From contig OU452225.1 of the NCBI GenBank assembly GCA_911728455.2, positions 21,424,495 through 21,488,494 on the forward strand: a stretch of 64,000 nucleotides of DNA, given 5' to 3'. This DNA is from Marthasterias glacialis. Its lineage: Eukaryota > Echinodermata > Asteroidea > Forcipulatida > Asteriidae. Below are positions 11,601 to 20,215 of the stretch, piece by piece. Within the stretch, counting starts at the first letter, position 1. Each line of letters opens with the position of its first letter. The position numbers and the translations under genes are program-made. Below the pieces are notes generated by a model. The model did no database searches, was not told the origin of the DNA, and saw only the letters and a program-made list of their open reading frames with translations.

Positions 11601-14600
11601 GGGCATATTGTTGTTAACGTTTATTAAGATTTGAAAATTGAACATTGAAACTTTAAGTTATAAGAACATGAGCATTAATTAATCGGTTTTTACCAACTGA
11701 ACGGGACAGAAAACGTTTCTTTGGTGGTGACTGCAACCTTCGTGACATTGTTAATCTTTGTCTAACAACAGTAACGACACACACCATGAACGATGCCTGC
11801 AGACGATAAATAAACAACATAAATGGCGCCGCGCGGTCAGTGGAGTCAGTATCTTTGGCGGAACGAACATAAAAAACTCAAATTGTGCATGCAGCTGGTC
11901 CCTATAGAGCATAAGCGTGGTATTCGTAGTACCAGTAGGGTAACAACCTTTGTCGCTGTTTTCTACTTACACTCATTGAGTAGATAATGGGGATGATAGT
12001 CTCGAGGACGATCAAGGCGATGTTCATCGATCTGGGTGTGATGTGCTACTTTTGACGTCACTGGAGAGTGGCGTTAAAAGGGTAACATGTATTTTAGAGG
12101 TAAACATCACTTTTGAGCCACATCAAGAAGGTAACATGAAGGTTTGTGACTTGTCATGTTACTGGCTTTCAACCAATGAAATTCTACCATCTAACACCAT
12201 CGTATAACAAACATTAATGTTTCGTTACTTTAAGGAAGTGATACATTCACTAGAGAATGGTACATTCCATAAACCCCAACACGAGAAATATTGCTAACTT
12301 CAGCTTTTTATTAAAAAAAAATTATCAAGCGAAAAACCACAAGGGATGCGAAACTGACTGGGTATTTTCATATTCATACTTGGGGTGAACAAAGATAAAT
12401 TGACTGGAGCGGAATTTGAACCTGCGACCCCCGCTTAACGTTCCAACGCTCTACCAACTAAGCTATCCAGCCATGTATGTGTTATGCAAATTCAAAAAAA
12501 TCACAATTAACACATAATATTGCTGACAACTGTATACGATAAATGCACTCTTAGAAAATCTACTATTATACTTTTCAAACCAAACTTCCTATACAGAGGA
12601 AACTCTCCTACTCTCGATTATGCTGTGTTAATCTGTCACCAGCTACCTGCAGTCTCTTTATGGATGGTTAAAATGTGGGTCAGCTTAAAGGGTAATAATC
12701 AGCACCGTAACTTGGGTCAAATTTTATGAAGGGGCACAAGAGGGGCACCATTTCTCCTAGGGGCACTTTTGGCCATGCAATTAACACTGTAGTTTCTGTT
12801 TATATTTTTCTAAACAAGCCCCTATTTTCATCGCTCTTCTGACGTGTTGAGGTAAAAACAAAATGCATTCTGCGTGTAAAGAATGAAAAATGGTTTTAAA
12901 AACATTGAAATTACTACGTAAAAGCTCATAAAATGTAACATTTTATTCTGGTAATTTCTAATCTCAAAAGTCCAGATTTCAAATGGGGCACCCGGGGGGT
13001 GCACGGACATAAGTTGGGGGTTCACGGGAGGTTACAAAAACATACCCCTGTGGGGTTAATATGCTCTATGGTTAAAGGTACACACCGGCTTACTGTTTAC
13101 CTAATTTAGTGATGTGGAATGACAGACAATAATTTTTAAATGGTTGTTCTCAATAAAAAATCATCAAAATATCACGTAATTAACGAAAAATGTGAAAAAA
13201 CAAAACACGGTCAAAGGTCAGCTCATACGCTTTTCCAGCCGTTGCAACTGTCAAGTTTATGTGCCAATGTTGCGCAATGTTGTAAGTAGACTGGTGCTCT
13301 GTTTATGTATGAATTATTACAATTACGAGGCATGAGGATCCAGACTTCATATCAATCCAGCACAAATTCACGTGTAAATAAAAAAACAGACATAAACAGA
13401 CAGTGTATTCTGTGTACGACGAACTGGACGAACTTACTTGCAATTGAGAACGTTTCTTCATTATATCGCAAGTAGGTCTTATGTTGTAAAAAATTACTTG
13501 GACGAATGCCTGTTGGGTCCAGGACTAATCTGTGTTGTCAGGTCGTGTTCAAATGTAGAAAGGGAGAGAATAAGCTTGGCATAATGTGGACATCACAGAC
13601 ATGATGGACCATAAATATTGTCAAAATGTGAGTCTTCATGAATTAAAATATACGCAGGCATAGGCCTATTCACAATACAGTTCTATGACACAAACCTGTC
13701 CATCAAAATTATGGCAAAGACCACATCCTTCATATTCTCATCGTGACCAGCCTGCTGCAGTCTAAAAACTAATGGTAGTGTCCTTAATCTTGGACCATCT
13801 TTTCACATTGGCTTAGCCAATAACAGCAATGTGCCAAGCGAGCCTCCCGCTTTCGCTGCAAACGGATTGCCAATCCTGGCAGCTTTAGCGAAGGCATTCT
13901 CCCGTTTTTCGGGCGATGAATTCACTGGCCGGCCGTGGCCACCGCCACTGTTTTTTTGTTGTTGTGGCGATTGGGCGGGGGGAGTGGACATTATGCAGCT
14001 ATCATAGAAGTAGATAGATCAGCTGTATGGGATAAACATTCACCATCGTCGTCGCTCGTGTGGGTAGCGCAGGCAACACGTTACAATAGTTAGGGGATAA
14101 TAGCTAGGGGTACAGACTAAAACCCTCGTAAAAAAACATAATTGTTGGTCTGGCTCCCTACCCCTCCGACAAGCTCCCACGCTTACGGCTAGACCGACCG
14201 GCGAGCTGGGGAGTTCATGCCCCGGAGTTTGTCCCTCTGGCCCCACGAGACACGGCACCGGCTGTACGGGATATGCCCCAAGGTTTACGTTCCGCTAGCT
14301 CCCACGCTGGTGCGCCGTAAGACACGCTTCGGTTGCACGGACACCTCTGAATGTGAATATTACGTTCGATTTTTCATCATTATTTACAAATTGTATCAAT
14401 AATTTGAATACACAAGTCTTTTTTGTCAAATACTCATGAATAATTGTAAAAAAAAAAAGGATTTAATTTTGGTTCAGTAATTTACTTTTATACGGCTGGA
14501 AGTAAAACTAAATCCGAAGGTCACGTGATTTATCCGAACCACTTTTTTGGTTCGGATAAATGGTTTTTTGAAAAATGCTCGAAAACGGCAAAATTTGATG

Positions 14601-17600
14601 GTTTCTTTTAGGAACCATTCTTCTCCATTCCTGAAAGACCTTTGAAGTCATATGTTAGCCTATTTTGTAGCCCAAATAGCCCAACGAAGCCGGTGTGCAC
14701 CTTTAACAAAAGTAATGTGACTACATTATACCAAGTAACCTTTGTTTAAAAAAATGACCTTGTACATTCCAGGGCCTTTTCTCGCAGGCAGGCGAGATAC
14801 ATGCACTGGTCGTATGGGAAAGTTGACATTTTGTGTCATAATTTCCACATAAATTCATGAGTTATAAAAAAATAACAGCAGAACAAGTTTAAAATGTGCC
14901 CCCTTTATTTCTATACAGCAAAAGTTGGTAAAAATCAGACAGTGTATTCTCCATTATGTAAGATTTGATGTTTTCTTCCCTTGGGCTGTGTACGAGTTGT
15001 GCCTGCTGGAAGTCCAGGCTCCGTGATTCTTGTTTACGTGATGTCACGTGTTACATGGGCTATAGAAGAAATTTCACTTTGAAATCGAATAGTGTCTTTT
15101 CTTTTGAAGGACAAGTCACGATAACACTGTGACATTGAATATCACTGATTGTCATTATTTCAGATATGTGCTGATAGAAACGAAACTTAACACATAAAAC
15201 CTTGATAAGATATTTATATTTTGTGATAAGCTGCCACCTTTGTACATCTTCCTTTCTGAATCTGTTGGGGGTAAGGCATAACATTTCCAAGAACCATGAA
15301 CACAAATCCGGCATTAATTGTCAAAACCATACACGAGGTATAACACAGTTATGTCCCTTAAAGGTACACACCGGCTTCGTTGGGCTATTTGGGCTACAAA
15401 ATAGGCTAACATATGACTTAAAAGGTCTTCCAGGAATGGAAAAGAATGGTTCCTAAAAGAAACCATCAAATTTTGCCGTTTTCGAGCATTTTTCAAAAAA
15501 CGATTTATTCGAACCAAAAAATTCGTTCGGATAAATCACGTGATCTTCGGAGTTAGTTTTACTTCCAGCCGTATAAAAGTAAATTACTGAACCAAATTTA
15601 AATCTTTTTTTTTACAATTATTTATGAGTATTTGACAAAAATGAGTGTGAATTCAGAATATTGATACAATTTGTAAATAATGATGAAAAATCGAACGTAA
15701 TATTCGCATTCAGAGAGTCCGTGCAACCAAAGCGTGTTTTACGGCGCACGAGCGTGGGAGCTCCCGGAACGTAAACCTTGGGGCATACTCCGTACAGCCG
15801 GTGCCGTGTCTCGTGGGTCCAGCGAGACAAACCCCGGGGCATGAACTCCCCAGCTTGCCGTTCTAACCGTTAGCTTAGGAGCTTGTCGGAGGAGTAGGGT
15901 GCCAGACCAACAATTATGTTTTTTTACGAGGGTTTTAGTCTGTACCCCTAGCTATTATCCCCTAACTATTGTAACGTGTTGCCTGCGCTACCCACACGAG
16001 CGACGACGATGGTGAATGTTTATCCCATACAGCTGATCTATCTACTTCTATGATAGCTGCATAATGTCCACTCCCCCCGCCCAATCGCCACAACAACAAA
16101 AAAACAGTGGCGGTGGCCGCGGCCGGCCAGTGAAGTCATCGCCCGAAAAACGGGAGAATGCGTTACACACACGCGGGACGACGACGGGGAATGTTTATCC
16201 ATGGAGATAGAAGTTAGACTAATTTCTATCTCCATGGTTTATCCCATACAGCTGATCTATCTACTTCTATGATAACTGCATAATGTCCGACCCCCCCCCC
16301 CAATCGCCCCAACAACAAACCGGTGGCAGTGGCTGCGGCTGGCCAGTGAAGTCGTCGCCCGAAAAACAGGAGAATGCCATCGCTAAAGCTGCCAGGAGAA
16401 AGGCAATCCGTTTGCAGCGAAGGTGGGAGGCTCGCTTGGCACATGCTGGCTTTCTCTTTGGATTTATCGTGTTTTTTTTATTTTTTACTTTTCGTTGGAC
16501 CGCCTTCTGGTTTTTCCTTGCGATGTTTTTTTGTACCGATCCTTGGATGTCGAAGAAACGTTCTCCATTGCAAGTAAGTTCGTCCAGTTCGTCGTACACA
16601 GAATACAAACTGTCCGTTTATGTCTTGTTTTTTTTTTTTTTGACACGTGAATTTGAAATTGTACAAGAGGCAGAATCACTGACATTTGACGGTGGTGGGG
16701 GGGGGGGGCTGCAAGAGCATAATAGAGCGTGCTATGTCTGAATAATCAGACGTATACAGCACCACGACGACGATTATGTATTTTTTATTTACACGTGAAT
16801 TTGTGCTGGATGGATATGAAGTCTGGATCCCCATGCCTCGCTATTGTAATAATTCATACTCAAACAGAGCACCAGTCTACTTACAACATTGCGCAACATT
16901 GTCACGTAAACTTGACAGTTGCAACGGCTGGAAAAGCGTATAAGCTGACCTTTGACCGTGTTTTGTTTTTTACACATTTTTCGTTAATTACGTGGTATTT
17001 TGATGATTTTTTTTATAACAACCATTGAAATATTATTGTCTGTTGTTCCACATCACTAAATTAGGTAAACAGTAAGCCGGTGTGTACCTTTAATTCACTG
17101 CTTTATGTACACTTAATAATTAAAATTGACTAATTGCTATGAGCTATGCTTTCATGACCAAGCAGTTACAACCATGGAGATGGCACAAACACTTCGATTC
17201 CAACCTTGGCTCAAACTAATAATCCAGCCAAAAGCTTACCAAATTCATATCACACGTGTTTTGGACGCGCGCGATCAGCGGCATAGCCACAGGGGGGGGG
17301 GGGCTGGGAGGGGGAGGGGTTATGTGCCCCCACAATTTCCAGTGCCCACCAGGTGCCCCCCTACACAATTCCGATACATGTAATTATTTTTTTTTTTAAC
17401 ATAGCTCCTGCCCCCAACCCCACTGAAAAGCAATGCCCCCCCCCCCCCCCCCCTGTGCCCCCAGCAAATCCATCCTGGTTATGCCTATGCACCGCTGCAC
17501 GTGATCCTTGGTCCATAGAGCAACGGTAAGAAGTTAGTAGTTATTGAAAGCACCGGAAGCTCACGAGGTATTACCTAATTTATAAACTAAATGTAAAATG

Positions 17601-20215
17601 TACATTTGATGATGGCTTGGTAAATATACATCACCCAAATCTCAATTTACAAAGATACAAAAAAAAATGTATTGATCAGTGCGTCTTACTTTTGAGGCAG
17701 CCAACAATGCAAACCAAAGTTGTCTTAATAATTCTATTGAGTTGCCTTTTTACAACACGTAGAGCACGGGTGCCTTAATTTCTTCTCGAATTGGTTGGTT
17801 TATCTTGTCAACATTTTTATCGTTGAAGAATTGAATCTTTAACTAACTTGACAGCAAAGCAAACAAGGAATTGTAGATGAGCAGCCAGCATCTCCTAACG
17901 CCATCGTTGTGACAGCTGAGATCGCCTCCTCCTCATCTAATGACAGTAGTTCTGAGGGAGAACCTGATTCTCCCAGCAACGTCATGAAACCGCCAGACTA
18001 TGAGGATGTTACAACAGGTAATAAACTGAATTTAATTGGGGTTTGCACAAAATAATGTACGATCAAAAGCATTAAATTCGGGCCTTTGCAATTCATACAC
18101 AACGTAAAAGCCTTTCTATGTATGCTGTTATCACGTGGGCCGATTTCACAAAGAATTATGATGCAACATAAAGACGCCCACTCGTCAACGCGCGACAAAC
18201 AAATTCGTGCCACGAAAGATCACCTTTGACCGGCGCACGCGTTGTATGTAAACTATGTACGGGTACATGATCGTTTTGAGCCACAGAAACAGTCGTCGGG
18301 TAATGATGACGAGCGTGCATCTTTAACTGTGTATCAATCTTAATAGACCAGTCTCTTAAGCCCCGCACCTTACGTGTTGATCAGTCACAACCTTGGTTAC
18401 GCCACTGGAAGTCCGACAAAAGTCGAACACCATAAAATCCTACTGGAAAATGTAAACATATGTGCGCTTACTCATAGTGTGGCATTGAAGAGACGCACAT
18501 TTTTCTGCCCCACGTGTACAATGGTGATGTAGCAAATGCTGTGATTGGTCAATATGTTTAGAGGGCGGGGCTTAATGAATCAGTCTATTGCTGAGCAAAT
18601 TGAGCAAAAAAAAAGTAATTTTAATCTTAGCTTTTTGTGAAATCGAGCCTCTGTAACCTTAAACATTGCCCTTTTTTCAAGATGGCGAGACGGTGACTAA
18701 GTCGCCGACGAATGAACCCGTCAATGATGATGACTTGCCTCCACCACCGCCACCCGTAGAGGAATCCCCTCCAGCATCATCAGATGAGTTACCACCTCCC
18801 CCACCTGAGCACGAGACGAAGGAACGTAAGGCTGAAGAGTCCCCAGACTCCTCCATGAAAGAAGAGGCAGAGGTTGTGGGTGAATTGGAAAACCTCATTG
18901 CTGATCAATCAAAGTGAGTGCTGCATTTTATTGACCAGAAGGCTATTTTTATGCAAATTAGGACCAGGTACCGCAAACAATCATTTTTAAAACATATGTC
19001 AAGGTTTTTTTATATAGTCTTTTGTCACTTTGGGGCTGGAATGTTTCAAGCGCTATGATGTCAAAGAGGATTGTGCCTGTGTGTTTTTGTTTTTGTTTGT
19101 TCGTTTGTTTTTTGTTTGCAAATTTGTATAATCAAGCATGAGTTGGACGAGAACCAACCTTTTCTAACTGTATAATGCTATTTTGACTGGTAACCCGTTT
19201 CTGGTAAGAAGAAGTTGTCTTTGCTTAACAATGGGCTGAGAAGCTGAATGAAGTTAATTTTATGGTGTGGATATGACAATGAGTAAAATGAAGTCTTATT
19301 TGTCTTAACATGATGAAAGCTTGATGAAACTTTTGGGATGGCTTTTTGGATGGCATGGCTCTGAAAAGAGCCGTTGTGGTCTCGACGTTTCGAACAGTAT
19401 GCTCTGCTCGTCTTCAGGACAATGACTGCTTGCTGGAGTGTGTCATCACTGACGATCACGAACAGCTTGGATCCTTTCGGGATAAATGTCAATTCCTCCA
19501 GCCCTATCTTAAGCTTCAGCATCATCAGCAGTCCAGCATTCTCCTGAAGACCAGCTGACTATACTGTTCGAAACGTCAAGATCAGAACGGCTCTTTTCAG
19601 AGCCACCATTCCTCCCAAAAGAGATTTATGCATGGTTGTACCCGTAAGTTTACTTCTTGACATGAAGTTTGTTCATGATGGTATACGCGTTGCTTATTAT
19701 TGGATCGAACTGACCTCTCGTCATCGGGCACGCTTGGTTGTCATAGTGGTTAAGACATCTGCTCTCGAGGGGTCTTGGGCTCAAATTCCATCAGAGTAGC
19801 ACGATTTTCGATTATTCTTACAGAACTCGGGAAAGAACTGTGTATAGAGTGCTTATCACACATTGGTGTTAAGGTTAAACAAATTAAAGTAAAAACAGTG
19901 GTGTAGCTACGGAAAATAGCGTCTAAATGGCAAGCACTGAAATTGCGCACCTGTCCAAACCTGAGACAGACAGACAGATCATACATGGGATGAAGAAAAT
20001 TCCCTTCTTTTCACTATCCGAGGATGGTGCCCCCTGCTCAGTGGCGTTCCCTGCAAGTGGCGCTCAGGGCACGTGCCATATGCCATATAAATACGCAATT
20101 GAAATGTCTTTTTTTTATGTTCGTATACAGAAATGAGTCTGACAAACAAGGCTTAGATAACTCCGGATTTGACACGGTTGTTGGGGACGACGGCCAACCA
20201 TCAACGGAGCTTTAA
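2558..20215 (+). CDS. Type I single-pass membrane protein with proline-rich, acidic PPxY-containing tail (gene 1)
   Basis: Nine coding exons (2558-2624, 5692-5891, 6454-6557, 9044-9214, 9922-10068, 11014-11269, 17855-18017, 18682-18913, 20131-20215) sum to 1425 nt, or 474 residues plus TAA. Phases agree at all eight junctions and every intron is GT-AG. In order: signal peptide (1-22); PPPPPPPP tract in exon 2; ectodomain of about 75-180 with CNDYC and a third Cys; membrane helix at about 202-223 (SWVIALLSVIGLCLL), followed by RNKKR as stop-transfer; and a tail of about 245 residues rich in Ser, Pro and acidic residues. PPDY at 361-364 fits a WW-domain ligand. The ectodomain's size and place before the membrane recall SEA-like modules, but this is only inference. 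The protein family is not recognised. Introns 1, 3, 4, 6, 7 and 8 are loaded with repeats. Confidence 0.85.
4267..4329. repeat. Hairpin with 15-bp arms
   Basis: GTTTGTTTGTTACGCTTTCC is matched inverted by GGAAAGCGTAACAAAC about 30 bp downstream. This is probably the remnant ends of a small inverted-repeat element. Confidence 0.65.
4954..5339. repeat. Pair of 61-bp direct repeats bounding AT-rich DNA
   Basis: CTGTAAATTGGGTGAACAGA... at 4954-5014 recurs at 5279-5339 with one or two changes. The 264 bp between contains short AATAGTTAAACAATA reiterations. This fits a tandem segmental duplication or an insertion flanked by its own copied ends. Confidence 0.75.
5692..5891 (+). CDS. Gene 1 exon 2: proline-rich juxta-signal region
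   Basis: 200 nt, entering in phase 1 and leaving in phase 0 (TCG|GTTTGT). It encodes an eight-proline run after RVIL, then an acidic stretch (QRDDDETK) and the start of the ectodomain fold (GGNKLIVNIEFKS). Confidence 0.85.
5950..6285. repeat. Degenerate tandem-like repeat of ATACCAAATGGGCCCA
   Basis: Variants of CAAATGGGCCC, CAAATGGACCC and GATTGGGC recur irregularly at roughly 15-40-bp spacing within gene 1 intron 2. Two of the intervals create an open frame, but it is a by-product of the repeat. Confidence 0.6.
6454..6557 (+). CDS. Gene 1 exon 3: Cys-containing ectodomain segment
   Basis: 104 nt, acceptor CTTACAG, donor AG|GTAAGT, phase 0 to 2. Encodes FDAMEQERFQITMSNICNDY followed by CKTKGNCEGD. 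The three closely spaced Cys suggest an extracellular disulfide. Confidence 0.85.
6946..8925. mobile_element. About 2-kb element with subterminal inverted repeats in gene 1 intron 3
   Basis: The left end (TAGGCC ... TTGTTGAGCTGCCCTCCA ... GGTCGGTCGG) and right end (CCGACC ... TGGAGGGCAACTCAACAAC ... GGCCTTA) are imperfect inverted copies of about 75 bp. The internal frames at 8033-8248 and 8264-8533 (-) resemble no transposase. It is a non-autonomous DNA element filling most of intron 3. Confidence 0.6.
9044..9214 (+). CDS. Gene 1 exon 4: ectodomain, membrane-proximal half
   Basis: 171 nt, acceptor ATTGCAG, donor AA|GTAAGG, phase 2 to 2. Encodes alternating beta-like and helical sequence (VIVYNIKAAEMDRTAVSFYI, then MTTEQIDKMVAQERVALEAE). 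This is compatible with a compact alpha/beta module such as an SEA-like domain. No GSxxV cleavage motif is visible. Confidence 0.85.
9569..9823. mobile_element. 255-bp MITE with about 25-bp terminal inverted repeats
   Basis: The element starts GGGCCCAATTTCATAGCTCT and ends with the inverted AGAGCCATGAAATTGGGCCC, with internal TAAGC/GCTTA reiterations. A relative lies at 32945-33065. It sits in gene 1 intron 4. Confidence 0.8.
9922..10068 (+). CDS. Gene 1 exon 5: transmembrane exon
   Basis: 147 nt, phase 2 to 2. The hydrophobic run WVIALLSVIGLCLLFGAFVA (residues about 202-221) is followed by CVHFRNKKR, a normal inside-positive junction. It is the only strong membrane segment beyond the signal peptide. 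Confidence 0.88.
10069..11013 (+). other. Gene 1 intron 5
   Basis: 945 bp, GTAAGA...CTCCAG. No repeat family or RNA gene is recognised. Small overlapping frames at 10405-10894 on both strands look non-coding. Confidence 0.6.
11014..11269 (+). CDS. Gene 1 exon 6: juxtamembrane cytoplasmic tail
   Basis: 256 nt, phase 2 to 0 (GAA|GTATGT). Encodes a polar, Ser/Lys/Asp-rich sequence with DKPSEKKDKDGADN. It is probably disordered. Confidence 0.85.
12382..12474 (-). mobile_element. tRNA-derived SINE, family A
   Basis: On the minus strand the sequence reads GCTGGATAGCTTAGTTGGTA (A-box-like), then GGTCGCAGGTTCAAATTCCG (B box), then GTCAATTTATCTTTGTTCAC. The same order recurs at 43767, 44681, 48993 and 52017. 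The 3' tail and multiple diverged copies mark it as a SINE, not a tRNA gene. Confidence 0.8.
13803..13991 (-). pseudogene. Exon-like ORF inside copy A
   Basis: Begins MSTPPAQSPQQQ and continues with SSPEKRENAFAKAAR before diverging. The matching frame in copy B is longer. Only 62 codons remain and the downstream part is replaced by unrelated sequence, although the splice-donor-like TTGCAAGTAAGTTCGTCC is kept at about 13420-13445 (-). Confidence 0.4.
14217..14343 (+). other. Short ORF shared by both TTAA elements
   Basis: The frame HETRHRLYGICPKVYVP...RRKTRFGCTD is open and indel-free in copy A and its counterpart in copy B (15842-15716, -). About five codons differ silently and about five change an amino acid, so evidence for coding constraint is weak. 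Confidence 0.25.
14707..15357. other. Unique spacer between the two inverted TTAA elements
   Basis: About 650 bp with no recognised gene. It could form the loop of the large inverted structure. Confidence 0.5.
15358..17093 (+). mobile_element. TTAA-flanked non-autonomous DNA transposon, copy B
   Basis: The same terminal 16-mer and TTAA flanks as copy A, in the opposite direction, so the pair forms a roughly 4-kb imperfect palindrome. Copy B carries an internal duplication of the exon-like start (about 16060-16160 and 16270-16375) separated by a near-perfect 39-bp palindrome (CCATGGAGATAGAA... at 16199-16237). No transposase is seen. Confidence 0.78.
16283..16573 (+). CDS. Exon-like ORF with membrane segment inside copy B, probably captured host exon
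   Basis: Starts MSDPPPQSPQQQ and continues through a basic amphipathic stretch (KAARRKAIRLQRRWEARLAH). A very hydrophobic stretch follows (GFLFGFIVFFLFFTFRWTAF), then FCTDPWMSKKR. The frame runs into a consensus donor (CAA|GTAAGT at 16571-16576) and the donor context is shared with copy A. This looks like the first coding exon of a small membrane protein gene picked up by a non-autonomous transposon. No downstream exon is found. The parent gene is not recognised. Confidence 0.4.
17270..17480. repeat. G/C homopolymer-rich repeat remnant
   Basis: Contains G12 and C18 runs within GTGCCCCC-rich sequence. Similar G-rich starts occur near 24690-24840 and 32780-32830, suggesting degraded ends of one repeat family. 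Confidence 0.5.
17855..18017 (+). CDS. Gene 1 exon 7: PPxY-containing tail
   Basis: 163 nt, phase 0 to 1 (ACAG|GTAATA). Encodes a Ser/acidic stretch (SSSSNDSSSEGEPDSPS) followed by KPPDYEDV. PPDY matches the PPxY ligand of WW domains, including those of NEDD4-type ubiquitin ligases. Confidence 0.85.
18137..18649. mobile_element. MITE ending 32 bp before gene 1 exon 8, with another MITE nested in it
   Basis: Outer ends GGGCCGATTTCACAAAGAA and TTTTGTGAAATCGAGCC are inverted partners. The element's right edge lies next to the branch-point/polypyrimidine zone of exon 8, so its insertion may have supplied or moved splice-acceptor elements. Confidence 0.6.
18344..18587. mobile_element. Nested MITE
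   Basis: TAGACCAGTCTCTTAAGCCCCGC and GCGGGGCTTAATGAATCAGTCTA are imperfect inverted ends enclosed by the outer element. The nesting shows that the outer insertion is older. Confidence 0.65.
18682..18913 (+). CDS. Gene 1 exon 8: second proline-rich acidic tail segment
   Basis: 232 nt, phase 1 to 2 (AA|GTGAGT). Encodes DDDLPPPPPPVEESPPASSD and ELPPPPPEHE, then an acidic helix-prone end. Polyproline next to acidic residues suggests SH3, WW or EVH1 ligands. Confidence 0.85.
19357..19372 (-). promoter_or_regulatory. Histone-type hairpin lacking the ACCA flank
   Basis: On the minus strand AACGGCTCTTTTCAGAGCC is identical to the plus-strand copy at 19586-19604, but is followed by ATGCC instead of ACCA. 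The stem is 6 bp and the loop is TTTC. Confidence 0.6.
19589..19624 (+). promoter_or_regulatory. Complete histone-type mRNA 3'-end signal
   Basis: A 6-bp stem with a TTTC loop (GGCTCTTTTCAGAGCC, 19589-19604) is followed at once by ACCA. After 11 nt from the stem comes a purine-rich CAAAAGAGA (19616-19624). This is the order and spacing of replication-dependent histone pre-mRNA ends (SLBP hairpin, cleavage after ACCA, U7 snRNA target). No histone ORF precedes it. Confidence 0.7.
19727..19880 (+). mobile_element. Degenerate tRNA-derived SINE, family B
   Basis: GTCATAGTGGTTAAGACATCTGCTCT, a damaged B box (GGGCTCAAATTCCATC) and a tail with ACTCGGGAAAGAACTG and AGTGCTTATCACACATTGGTG parallel the better preserved copies at 49851 and 50101. 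Confidence 0.6.
20131..20215 (+). CDS. Gene 1 exon 9: C-terminus
   Basis: Completes an AAA codon from exon 8, then encodes NESDKQGLDNSGFDTVVGDD and GQPSTEL before TAA (20213-20215). The acceptor is TATACAG. The polyadenylation site is not clear; the first good AATAAA on this strand is near 21880, beyond several repeats. Confidence 0.82.

Larger units (their letters stand above)
13072..14706 (-). mobile_element. TTAA-flanked non-autonomous DNA transposon, copy A
   Basis: Bounded by TTAA on both sides with termini AGGTACACACCGGCTT and its inverse (AAGCCGGTGTGCACCT). The TTAA target duplication is characteristic of piggyBac-type transposition; no transposase is encoded. It is a 1.6-kb relative of copy B in the opposite direction, with shared segments through most of the length. 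Internally it has a palindrome around 14540-14560 (ATTTATCCGAACC / GGTTCGGATAAAT) and exon-like sequence (see 13803-13991). Confidence 0.75.
11270..17854 (+). other. Gene 1 intron 6 (6.6 kb), mostly transposable elements
   Basis: The largest intron of gene 1. It contains a tRNA-derived SINE (12382-12474), two inverted TTAA-flanked elements (13072-14706 and 15358-17093) and G/C-homopolymer debris (17270-17480). 11470-12370 shows no recognised feature. Confidence 0.7.
19340..19625. mobile_element. Inverted-repeat element with a histone-type hairpin at each end
   Basis: The left arm (about 19357-19425) and the right arm (about 19535-19604) are imperfect inverted copies. Each contains GTTCGAAACGTC, a CTGAAGA box and a terminal hairpin GGCTCTTTTCAGAGCC, oriented outwards. 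The CGAAACGTC/CTGAAGA arrangement resembles terminal regions of Penelope-like elements, but no ORF is present here. Confidence 0.6.
18914..20130 (+). other. Gene 1 intron 8
   Basis: 1.2 kb. Contains a TTTGTTTG-type low-complexity run (about 19085-19120), the inverted element with histone-type hairpins (19340-19625) and a degenerate SINE-B tail (19727-19880). Confidence 0.7.

Noticed and set aside
19340..19625. A histone gene or histone pseudogene
   Set aside because: Neither strand encodes any histone segment. Only the 3'-end signal is present, within an inverted repeat.
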